Below are positions 27,090 through 33,860 of a stretch of DNA of 64,000 nucleotides, one piece after another; the first letter of the stretch is position 1, and every line of letters starts with the position of its first letter. Both the position numbers and the translations under genes were made by a program. Below the pieces are notes generated by a model. It was not told the origin of the DNA. It saw nothing but the letters and a program-made list of their open reading frames with translations, and made no database searches. Source of the DNA: Verrucomicrobiota bacterium (lineage in GTDB: Bacteria > Verrucomicrobiota > Verrucomicrobiia > Opitutales > Opitutaceae); contig JACRQG010000009.1 in NCBI GenBank assembly GCA_016222805.1, positions 87,006 to 151,005 of the forward strand, read 5' to 3'.

Positions 27090-27758
27090 TCAGCCACCGG
27101 CCGCTGGCCCCGGGACCGCGGAGGGAAACGGAGGGCGCGAGAACCGCGTCCGGCGCCACCACCTCAGTCCGACCCGGAGTCCCGCGGCTGCTCCCTTCCC
27201 CAGACTCCACAACCAGAAGAGCGGATCGACGACGTAATCCCACGCGTTGGGGGACTCCAGCACCCGCAACTCATAGGCCACCAAAGCCACGAAGAACACC
27301 GATCCCGCCCGATTGCCGGCACCAAAGGCCAGCAGCGCCAGCCCGGCCATCGCCCAAATCGCCGGCGCATGCCGCCAGCCAAAGTAGTAGGGATCGACCG
27401 AACTCGGCAGCAGCGGATGGAGATAGAGCAAGGTGCCCGCCACGGCACCGAAGCCCCACAGCAGCCGCCACTCGGCGACCCGCACCACCGGGACGCCGCG
27501 CAGCCGCTCCCAGAGCGCCGCACCGACGACGGCAATCGCCGGCACACTCGGGTTGGGACAGAAGCTGAAGACCCACTGCCACAGCGGCATCTCGCCGAGC
27601 GGCACGAAGAGGGCGCCCACCGCCAGCAGGGCGGCGGCCCCCTGCACGCTCCGCCGGCGCTGCGAGAGTCCCACCCGGGAGCCAAGCCACAGGAGGCCGA
27701 GCCAGAGCGACGCGCCGGCAAGCAGGGCACCACCCACCGGTTCGACGCCGCGGATCAT
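27090..27758 (-). CDS. Multi-pass membrane protein, unknown function
   Basis: A 222-aa protein with about six hydrophobic helices (for example GGALLAGASLWLGLLWLG, GAAALLAVGALFVPLG, LLWGFGAVAGTLLYLHPLL) and a basic Pro-rich tail. Its ATG overlaps the stop codon of the sialidase gene (ATGA), so the two are translationally coupled. It is the last gene of a minus-strand group with the LtaS-like protein. I do not recognise a family; a role in glycan or lipid export or modification is a guess from context. Confidence 0.7.
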   Translation of the reverse strand: MIRGVEPVGGALLAGASLWLGLLWLGSRVGLSQRRRSVQGAAALLAVGALFVPLGEMPLWQWVFSFCPNPSVPAIAVVGAALWERLRGVPVVRVAEWRLLWGFGAVAGTLLYLHPLLPSSVDPYYFGWRHAPAIWAMAGLALLAFGAGNRAGSVFFVALVAYELRVLESPNAWDYVVDPLFWLWSLGKGAAAGLRVGLRWWRRTRFSRPPFPSAVPGPAAGG

Positions 27759-29008
27759 TGGGCCACCGCCTCCCGCGCGGTCCCCTGGTCGAGCCAGGCG
27801 AGGTTGAAGGTGATGTGTTTGATCCGCTCGCGCTCCCAGGTGTAGCTCAGGTGAATCAGGCCGTCGGGCGTCTCGAGCAGGAAAGGATAGGAATACTCAC
27901 GGGCCGCCGCGGCCTCGATGAGCGGCCCCGGACGCCAGGTGCGTCCCACATCCGCCGAGACCGCGAGCCGCAGGTTGTCGCGCCCGCTGGCCGCATGGTT
28001 GTAGACCAGCAGCAGCCGTCCGTCGCGCAGCCGCAGCACATCGAGGGCGGAATCGGGGTTCGGCAGCGCGGAGTCCACCGGGTCGGTCCAGGTCCAGCCA
28101 TTGTCACTCGAATAGGCGGTGCGCATGCGCCGGGTTCGGCTTCGATCACGCAGCACCATCATCACCCGGCCCTCGCCGAGGGCGGCCAGCGCCGGCTGGA
28201 TCAGCCCGTGCTTGGCGGGGAGATTCCGGATCCGATACTCCTTCACCCCTTCGTCCTCCCCGGGAGTGAGCCAGAGCATCTGCGGAAACTTGAACGCCAG
28301 TTCGTGGTACACCGGCAGTCCGATGCGGCCATCGGCGGCGAGAATCGGCTTGTTGCGCACGAGCGTGCTCAGGTTCAGGAACGGATTCAGGGTCAGGCGG
28401 CGGCTCTCCGACCAGGTGCGCCCGTCGTCCCGCGAGGTCTTCACGTTGAGTGAACTGCCGGACCAGCCGCCCAGCGCCACGCTCACGTAGACCATCCAGA
28501 CCCGCCCGAGGCGGTCGGGGAAAATGATGGCGTTGCCGATCTTCCTCACCGCACGTTCCAGTTCACTCTGCGCCATCGCCCGATCGACGACGACCACCGG
28601 CGCCGTCCACTCCCGCGCCCCGGCCGGCAGCCGGGAAGTGAAGAGCGCGACGTCCGCCGCCCCTTCCCGGGAGCCGCCATACCACACCGAAAGGAGGTCG
28701 CCGCTCGGCAGGGCGCAGAGGGCGCTGCTGTGGACGGAGGTCGCGTGCCCCGGCGGACTCACCCAGCCGTCCTGGCGGGATGCGATCGCCGGACCAGACG
28801 CGAGACCGCCGATCCCCCTCGGAACCGGACTCAACGCCGCCGGGGCCTCTCCAGAGTCCGTCGTGGCATCGCTGCCGGCGATGAACGCCGCCACCAATGT
28901 CAGGCCGCAGAGTCCCAGCCGCTGTCGCGTCGGCAACGCACCTGGATCACTCCCCGGGTGATCCGGAGCGGTGGAAACCGGCGGGAGGGGAGTAGAGGAG
29001 ATGGCCAC
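27755..29008 (-). CDS. Sialidase-fold (BNR repeat) exo-glycosidase-like protein
   Basis: A 417-aa protein from a GTG start. It has a hydrophobic segment at about 31-45 and then a six-bladed sialidase domain: HSSALCALPSGDLLSVWYGG, Asp-box-type motifs (SRDDGRTWSESRR, SSDNGWTWTDPVD, SADVGRTWRPG) and SALDVLRLRDGRLLLVYNH. It belongs with the BNR_2/sialidase_2 group common in polysaccharide-degrading Verrucomicrobia and Planctomycetes. The true substrate may not be sialic acid. It lies 39 bp downstream of the LtaS-like gene. Confidence 0.8.
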   Translation of the reverse strand: MAISSTPLPPVSTAPDHPGSDPGALPTRQRLGLCGLTLVAAFIAGSDATTDSGEAPAALSPVPRGIGGLASGPAIASRQDGWVSPPGHATSVHSSALCALPSGDLLSVWYGGSREGAADVALFTSRLPAGAREWTAPVVVVDRAMAQSELERAVRKIGNAIIFPDRLGRVWMVYVSVALGGWSGSSLNVKTSRDDGRTWSESRRLTLNPFLNLSTLVRNKPILAADGRIGLPVYHELAFKFPQMLWLTPGEDEGVKEYRIRNLPAKHGLIQPALAALGEGRVMMVLRDRSRTRRMRTAYSSDNGWTWTDPVDSALPNPDSALDVLRLRDGRLLLVYNHAASGRDNLRLAVSADVGRTWRPGPLIEAAAAREYSYPFLLETPDGLIHLSYTWERERIKHITFNLAWLDQGTAREAVAQ

Positions 29009-29047
29009 GGGGAAGGGGTGGAGGTGGGCGCGGTAAGCGCAGCCGGC

Positions 29048-31123
29048 TCAGTCGGTGGGTTCGCGGGGAGATGTCCCGCGGGGTTTCGCGTTGTGGCGGA
29101 GGAGATATCGGGCCGTCTCGAAAAAACCGAGCGCCAGCGCGCGATGCTCGTCCGCCGCCGGCGGCGCCCCGGAAGGCGGAGGTGCGGTGAAGTCCGACCA
29201 GACCAGCTCCTCCCGACCGCCCTCGCGCCGGTGATTGAGAAAGTAGGAACCGTGCACCACTCCGACCGACTTGGTGTTGTGGTCGATGATGAAGGCGGCA
29301 TTCGAGCGTCCGCCGTCCAGGGCCTGCTGCCGAAGCAGGTCGCGGCCGAGGCCGCTGTTGCGGTACGGAAGGCCGACGATGCCGGCGAGGGTCGGCAGCA
29401 GATCGATCTGCGACGCCACCGCTCCGATTCGGCGCGGTGCCAGCCACCCGGGAGCGTAGAACAGGAGCGGCACGTGGTAGCAGGTGAGATTCTGTCTGGT
29501 CCACGCCGGCGGGAACATCGTCCCGGCATCCCCCCCGATGCCGTGGTCGCCGATGAAGACGAAGATCGTGCGCTCGAAATACGGCGCCTGGCGCGCCGCC
29601 TCCATGAACTTGCGGAAGGTGAAGTCCGTGTACCGAAACGCGTTCAGCTCCTCGTTGGATTCGAAACCGCCGCGTCGCAGCTGCTCGGCCGGCAGGCTGA
29701 CCTTGCGGAACTCCACCAAGTCCTCCTTGGGGATGGTATAGGGACGGTGGTTGTCGGCCGTCTGGATGACGGCAAAGAACGGGCGCGTCTCCCGGCGCAG
29801 AATTTCGTTGGCCTCGAGGAAGAGGTTCTTGTCGCTGATGCCCCACACGTCGATCTGCGGCGACGTGAAGCTGCCCTCCTCGTAGAGCCGCAGTCCCCGG
29901 AGGTTGTTCGTGAGCAGCCCGCGGATATTGGCCCAGCTGGAACTGCCGCCGAGGAAGTAGAGCTTCTCGTGGGCGGTGAAGTCGTTGACGATCGAATGCT
30001 GGTCCACGAGCGCCGGATTCCGGCTCGCGGTCTCGCGCGGCTCGGTGTCCGGCAGGCCGGTAAGCGTGGCCCAGACACCCCGGGCGGTGCCGACATGCGG
30101 GGTGAAGCAGTTGTCGAAGAAGACACCCTCGCGGCACAGCGCGGCGAAGAACGGCGTGGGATCGAGCGGGTTGCCCCACATGGAGCTCTTGTAGCCGCTG
30201 AACGACTCGCAGATCACGAGCACGACGTTGGGCGGACCACCGGGCGGCCCGGGCGGACGCGGCCTCGCGGCCGGAACCTCGCGGACCAGGTCCAGCCGGG
30301 CGGGATCCGGCGCGGTCACCCCGAGGTAGGCACTCATCCGCGGATAGGCCTCCCGCACCCTGGCGAGGTCATACGGTGCTCCTTCAAAGCCGAACGAACT
30401 GGCGAACGACTGGAAGGGATTCAGCGCCAGGTGGGCCAGCGCATCGGACCGCAGATTGAAGGCATCGCTCCAGCGCAACGGGAACTGCGCCACCCGGCCC
30501 CAAATGCCCAGGACGCACGCCACCACCGCGGCGGCGAACCACGCCGCCCGCACCTTCCGGGACGCCGCCGGCTCCGTCGCCGCCACCCGGCGGTGCAGCC
30601 AGTGGCAGGCGGCCACCAGCCCGCCGATCCCCACCGCCATCGCCGCCAGGATTCGGAGCACCGGATAGGACTGCCAGACCATGCCCGCCGAAATCCGCGC
30701 GTCGCCGAGGAAACCGAGGACGGTCGCGCTCAGGCGCTGGTTGAGGTAGCGAAAGTGGAGGAAGTCGGTCGCGTAAAGGAGCACCAGCACTCCGCTGCAC
30801 AGCGCCAGCAGGCCCAGCCACAGCCGCCGGGCCGCCCGGCCGCCGAAGGGATCGAGCGGGCGCAGGCTGCCCAGCACCAGCAACGCCAGGAGCGCCGAGG
30901 CCACGACGCGCACGTCGAAACGCAACCCGAGCACGAACGCCGGCCAGGCTCCGGCCGCGCCCACGCCCTCGTAGTTGAAACACAGGTACGTCGCCAGCCG
31001 GAGCAGGGTCATCACCGCCAGGAAGAGAAGGGCGAGCGCCAGCACCCACCGCACCAGGCGGGAGGCGGCAAAACGGCGGGCGGCGGGGTGGGAGTGGGCG
31101 GGCACGTTGGGGACGGAAACCAC
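29048..31123 (-). CDS. LtaS/OpgB-like membrane sulfatase-fold transferase
   Basis: A 691-aa protein (GTG start). The first 230 residues hold about five transmembrane helices. An extracytoplasmic sulfatase-fold domain follows: NVVLVICESFSGYKSSMWGN, the probable nucleophile Thr in HVGTARGVWATLTGLP, TADNHRPYTIP, and IFVFIGDHGIGG with the metal-binding Asp-His. There is no formylglycine Cys, so it belongs to the lipoteichoic acid synthase/phosphoglycerol transferase branch. In a Gram-negative cell it may transfer phosphoglycerol to periplasmic or surface glycans. Confidence 0.85.
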   Translation of the reverse strand: MVSVPNVPAHSHPAARRFAASRLVRWVLALALLFLAVMTLLRLATYLCFNYEGVGAAGAWPAFVLGLRFDVRVVASALLALLVLGSLRPLDPFGGRAARRLWLGLLALCSGVLVLLYATDFLHFRYLNQRLSATVLGFLGDARISAGMVWQSYPVLRILAAMAVGIGGLVAACHWLHRRVAATEPAASRKVRAAWFAAAVVACVLGIWGRVAQFPLRWSDAFNLRSDALAHLALNPFQSFASSFGFEGAPYDLARVREAYPRMSAYLGVTAPDPARLDLVREVPAARPRPPGPPGGPPNVVLVICESFSGYKSSMWGNPLDPTPFFAALCREGVFFDNCFTPHVGTARGVWATLTGLPDTEPRETASRNPALVDQHSIVNDFTAHEKLYFLGGSSSWANIRGLLTNNLRGLRLYEEGSFTSPQIDVWGISDKNLFLEANEILRRETRPFFAVIQTADNHRPYTIPKEDLVEFRKVSLPAEQLRRGGFESNEELNAFRYTDFTFRKFMEAARQAPYFERTIFVFIGDHGIGGDAGTMFPPAWTRQNLTCYHVPLLFYAPGWLAPRRIGAVASQIDLLPTLAGIVGLPYRNSGLGRDLLRQQALDGGRSNAAFIIDHNTKSVGVVHGSYFLNHRREGGREELVWSDFTAPPPSGAPPAADEHRALALGFFETARYLLRHNAKPRGTSPREPTD

Positions 31124-31195
31124 GAAAACCCGGGGGCGGCATCGGGCGCACGAACCGCGGCAGACGAGGGCGAAGACCGGACGGGGTAGCGAGGT

Positions 31196-31218
31196 GGCGG
31201 TCGCGCGGGGCGACCGCC
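31196..31218. repeat. 9-bp perfect palindrome in the leader of the LtaS-like gene
   Basis: GGCGGTCGC (31196-31204) pairs with GCGACCGCC (31210-31218) across a 5-nt loop. It lies 73 bp upstream of the GTG start at 31123, in the 160-bp gap below the BNR_4 gene. It could be a regulatory hairpin or a degenerate REP hairpin; GTAG occurs just before it at 31186-31189. Confidence 0.4.
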
Positions 31219-31269
31219 GCCCCCGAGCATCCGGCGGAGCCGGCGCAGGTCAACCGTGGAAAGGAACGC

Positions 31270-31284
31270 GCCGCCGAAGGCGGC
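31270..31284 (-). terminator. Short hairpin at the BNR_4 stop codon
   Basis: GCCGCC/GGCGGC with a 3-nt loop directly follows the TAG of the 31284-32660 gene, then GCGTTCCTTTCC on the minus strand. The T run is poor, so it is a weak terminator at best. Confidence 0.3.
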
Positions 31285-32660
31285 TATTTCACCCGTTCCG
31301 GCGGGGCCGAGTCGACGTTGGCCGGAAACGTGTAGGGCATCCGGAAGACCTTCTCCCCGGTGGAGTCGGCGAAATACAGCCGCGACGGACTCGGGCGATC
31401 CGGATCGCCATCCGCCCAAAACGCAAAGAACGGATCCCGGGCGTCGCGCGGACGGCGCGCGTAGCTGTGATTGAACTCGCTGCCTTGAGTGACCGAGCGG
31501 CGTCGCGTCCACGTGCGTCCCTCATCGCGACTGGCCCAGAGCACCATCTCCCCGCCGGCTCCCCACTTCTGCGGCCCGACGTCTGTCGGCGCGAGGACGA
31601 GCCACTCGTCGCGCTGCACGTAGAGGCTGCCCATATCGTAGTTGTGATCCGAGTTGGCGATGGTCGCGAAGTGCCAACGGCCACCCTTCCAATGCGCGAC
31701 CGTCCATTCGCGTTCACCGCCAGCCGGCCCGGGCTTGAAGTCGCGGGAGAGCACGTAGAGCAGGATGGGATGGCCCGCGGCGTCAAAGTTCAGGTCGCAG
31801 GTGTAGAGCAGCCGGCCTTCCGCCGCGTAGTCGCGCACGAGCGCCGGATTGCGGATGTCCTTCAATGGCAGATTCAGGGGCGTGCCCTCCGCCGTGGTCC
31901 AGGTGGCGCCAAAGTCCGTCGTCTGCACGTAGTAGAGGTTGGTCCGCTTGTCGACGTTGCCACCGGGATGGTAGTTGAAGAAGGAGGCCACCTTGCCGTC
32001 GCGCGCTCCGCTGGTCTGGTAGTGGCCGCCGAAGCCGGCGAGCTTGTGCGTGGCGCTCCAGGTCCTGCCGTCGGCACTCGTTTCCCAGTAAAGCTCCCGG
32101 CCCTTCGTGTATTGCGTGAACAGGTGCAGGAAGCCGCGGCCCGGCACATGCCAGGGTTGCGGGTAGGTGATGACGCGCTGATCGACCCGCTCGAAACGTG
32201 AGGGATCGTAGGGAGCCACGCTGCGGTAGATGAATCCGGGGCGCGCGTTGGCGCGGCCGCTGACGAAAACCCACAGGAAGCCCTGGGGATCGAGGTTCAC
32301 GCTCGGATTGTCATGCGGGTCGTTGACCGGCCGCTTGTCGTGCACCACCACCGGACGCGACAGCAGGCCGGTCCGGTGATCGTAGCTGCCGATCAGGCAG
32401 AGCAACGCGCGGGAGCCGTCGGGCGAACCGCCGTAGACGAAAAACGTCTTGTCGACGGCCGGCGCGTAGACCGCGAGCGGGTTGTGGTTGGCCGTGTAGG
32501 TGCCAAGGCCGCCGGAGTACTTGTCGCCGTATTCGGACTTCTGACCCAAGGTGAACCAGATGCCGCGGTAGCCCTCAGCCCGCGGAAACGGGGCGATTTC
32601 CGCCGCGCCGGCGGCGACCGAAATCAAAAGGAGGAGGCAAAAGGCAAGGCGGAGGTTCAT
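31284..32660 (-). CDS. BNR_4 repeat-containing exported protein (paralogue A)
   Basis: A 458-aa protein with a signal peptide (MNLRLAFCLLLLISVAAGAA). The BNR_4 domain begins GYRGIWFTLGQKSEYGDKYSGGLGTYTANHNPLAVY and includes YGGSPDGSR, NDPHDNPSVNLDPQGFLWVF and several Asp boxes (SADGRTW, SRDEGRTW). The fold is a beta-propeller related to sialidases and some polysaccharide lyases. The homologue at 33861-35321 shares the whole architecture, so the two arose by duplication or parallel acquisition. The REP array lies between them. Confidence 0.85.
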   Translation of the reverse strand: MNLRLAFCLLLLISVAAGAAEIAPFPRAEGYRGIWFTLGQKSEYGDKYSGGLGTYTANHNPLAVYAPAVDKTFFVYGGSPDGSRALLCLIGSYDHRTGLLSRPVVVHDKRPVNDPHDNPSVNLDPQGFLWVFVSGRANARPGFIYRSVAPYDPSRFERVDQRVITYPQPWHVPGRGFLHLFTQYTKGRELYWETSADGRTWSATHKLAGFGGHYQTSGARDGKVASFFNYHPGGNVDKRTNLYYVQTTDFGATWTTAEGTPLNLPLKDIRNPALVRDYAAEGRLLYTCDLNFDAAGHPILLYVLSRDFKPGPAGGEREWTVAHWKGGRWHFATIANSDHNYDMGSLYVQRDEWLVLAPTDVGPQKWGAGGEMVLWASRDEGRTWTRRRSVTQGSEFNHSYARRPRDARDPFFAFWADGDPDRPSPSRLYFADSTGEKVFRMPYTFPANVDSAPPERVK

Positions 32661-32755
32661 GACGCAGGGCAGCAAGTTTCATCCTGAGCGTCCAGCGTCG
32701 GCGACGCTTTTCCGGGAGTGCTTCGATCCGCCGTACCAGGGACCACAACCCCGTG

Positions 32756-32824
32756 GTCGTCGGTCGCGGTGAGGCCGGCACCGCGGGATCGACGCACGCC
32801 GCCGGGGTCACCGACCCCGGCTAC
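32756..32824 (+). repeat. REP/BIME unit 1 (69 bp, degenerate left hairpin)
   Basis: The same length as the other units. The right hairpin (GCCGGGGTC / GACCCCGGC, loop ACC) and terminal CTAC are intact. The left end is GTCG in place of GTAG and the left stem is weakened (TCGGTC opposite GGCCGGC). It is the oldest-looking unit and the one nearest the BNR_4 paralogue A. Confidence 0.85.
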
Positions 32825-32869
32825 ATCTAGGTAGCGTTGCTCCGCTCGTATGGAAAACTAGCATCCGTT

Positions 32870-32938
32870 GTAGCCGGCCGCGGTGAGGCCGGCACCGTGA
32901 GATCGATACCTCCCGCCGGGGTCACCGACCCCGGCTAC
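32870..32938 (+). repeat. REP/BIME unit 2 (69 bp)
   Basis: GTAG opens a 7-bp hairpin GCCGGCC/GGCCGGC (7-nt loop). Then a linker ACCGTGAGATCGATACCTCC leads to a 9-bp hairpin GCCGGGGTC/GACCCCGGC (3-nt loop) closing in CTAC. The two outward tetranucleotides are inverted copies of GTAG, the site recognised by RAYT transposases in other bacteria. It is separated from unit 1 by 45 nt. Confidence 0.95.
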
Positions 32939-32983
32939 ATTGCGTATACGTCGTTTTCGGCCGTTTCGAAATTCGCAACTGAT

Positions 32984-33021
32984 GTAGCCGGCCGCGGTGA
33001 GGCCGGTTTGGTGGGATCGAC
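32984..33021 (+). repeat. Left half of a REP/BIME unit, upstream of the RAYT gene
   Basis: GTAG plus the left hairpin and GATCGA of the linker are present; the sequence then departs from the 69-bp consensus and the RAYT gene follows 85 bp later. It is spaced 45 nt from unit 2, in phase with the array. The missing right half is found at 33596-33619, on the other side of the gene. Confidence 0.9.
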
Positions 33022-33105
33022 CGGCAAACGTCGAGACCAACTATACCTCGTTTCGGGTAGCAGCCGTGCTTGGAGCCGCGGTCTCATGCGCCAGATGAAC
33101 AAGCC

Positions 33106-33570
33106 ATGCCGTCCCATCGCCACCTCCGGCGGCTTTCCGTCGTTTGGGAAAAGCACCCCGTCTACTTCGTCACCATCTGCGTACACCGCCGACGCCCCCT
33201 ACTCGCGATCCCTTCCGTCCATGCCATCTTGAAAACCGAATGGCTGCACTTGGCCGACCACCACGGCTGGGCAATCGGACGCTACGTCGTTCTGCCTGAC
33301 CACGTGCATTTCTTCGCAGCCCCGATGCGGGAGTCGGCGAAACCGCTGGCGACCACGATCGGCCGATGGAAAGAGTGGACTTCCAAGCGCATGGTGCGGG
33401 AGATCGGGATCACACCGCCCGTCTGGCAGCCCGAGTTCTTCGACCACCTGTTGCGTTCTGGAGAATCCCGATCGGAGAAATGGAACTACGTGAAGGCGAA
33501 TCCTGTGCGAGCCGGTCTGGTTTCGGACTCCGACGCGTGGCCGTTCGCGGGGGCGATTCACTTCGATTAG
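33106..33570 (+). CDS. REP-associated tyrosine transposase (RAYT, Y1/HUH family)
   Basis: A 154-aa protein. The HUH metal-binding motif is HVH in YVVLPDHVHFFAAP, and the catalytic tyrosine is in EKWNYVKANPVRAGLV, the conserved RAYT tail. YFVTICVHRRRPLL near the N-terminus is also typical. Members nick single-stranded REP hairpins next to a GTAG-like tetranucleotide and are domesticated IS200/IS605 relatives. All motifs are intact, so it may be active. It lies between the two halves of a REP unit. ATG 33106 is used; an in-frame TTG at 33070 is an alternative. Confidence 0.93.
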   Translation: MPSHRHLRRLSVVWEKHPVYFVTICVHRRRPLLAIPSVHAILKTEWLHLADHHGWAIGRYVVLPDHVHFFAAPMRESAKPLATTIGRWKEWTSKRMVREIGITPPVWQPEFFDHLLRSGESRSEKWNYVKANPVRAGLVSDSDAWPFAGAIHFD

Positions 33571-33595
33571 CGCCGGTGGTCAGACGTACCGCCCT

Positions 33596-33619
33596 GCCGG
33601 GGTCACCGACCCCGGCTAC
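33596..33619 (+). repeat. Right half of a REP/BIME unit, downstream of the RAYT gene
   Basis: The right hairpin GCCGGGGTC/GACCCCGGC with CTAC is intact, 25 bp after the RAYT stop. With 32984-33021 it makes one BIME split by the transposase gene. Confidence 0.9.
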
Positions 33620-33662
33620 ATCGGGTCGCATCGCTTCGGCCGTTTTAAGACACGCAACTGTT

Positions 33663-33731
33663 GTAGCCGGCCGCGGCGAGGCCGGCTTCGTGAGATCGAT
33701 ACCTCCCGCCGGGGTCACCGACCCCGGCTAC
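33663..33731 (+). repeat. REP/BIME unit 4 (69 bp)
   Basis: A full GTAG...CTAC unit, nearly identical to unit 2 (linker TTCGTGAGATCGATACCTCC). It is separated by 43 nt from the preceding half unit. Confidence 0.95.
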
Positions 33732-33775
33732 ATCGAGATAGTGTCGAACCCTCCGTGTCGAAATGGTCACCCGTT

Positions 33776-33844
33776 GTAGCCGGCCACGGTGAGGCCGGCA
33801 CCGCGGGATCGACGCACCTCGCCGGGGTCGCCGACCCCGGCTAC
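33776..33844 (+). repeat. REP/BIME unit 5 (69 bp)
   Basis: A full GTAG...CTAC unit with loop changes (CACGGTGA in the left loop region, GCC in the right) and the linker ACCGCGGGATCGACGCACCT, which is shared with unit 1. The spacer to unit 4 is 44 nt. It ends 17 bp before the stop codon of the BNR_4 paralogue B. Confidence 0.95.
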
Positions 33845-33860
33845 AACCAGGCTGGGAAAT

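Noticed and set aside
28730-31189. 819-codon plus-strand frame opposite the LtaS-like gene
   Set aside because: Arg/Glu/His-rich shadow translation without any recognisable domain, opposite a convincing membrane enzyme.
32756-33844. CRISPR array (regular repeats and spacers)
   Set aside because: The repeats are 69 bp, contain two separate hairpins with inverted GTAG ends, vary between units and surround a RAYT gene; there are only a few units and no cas gene. A BIME array explains all of this.
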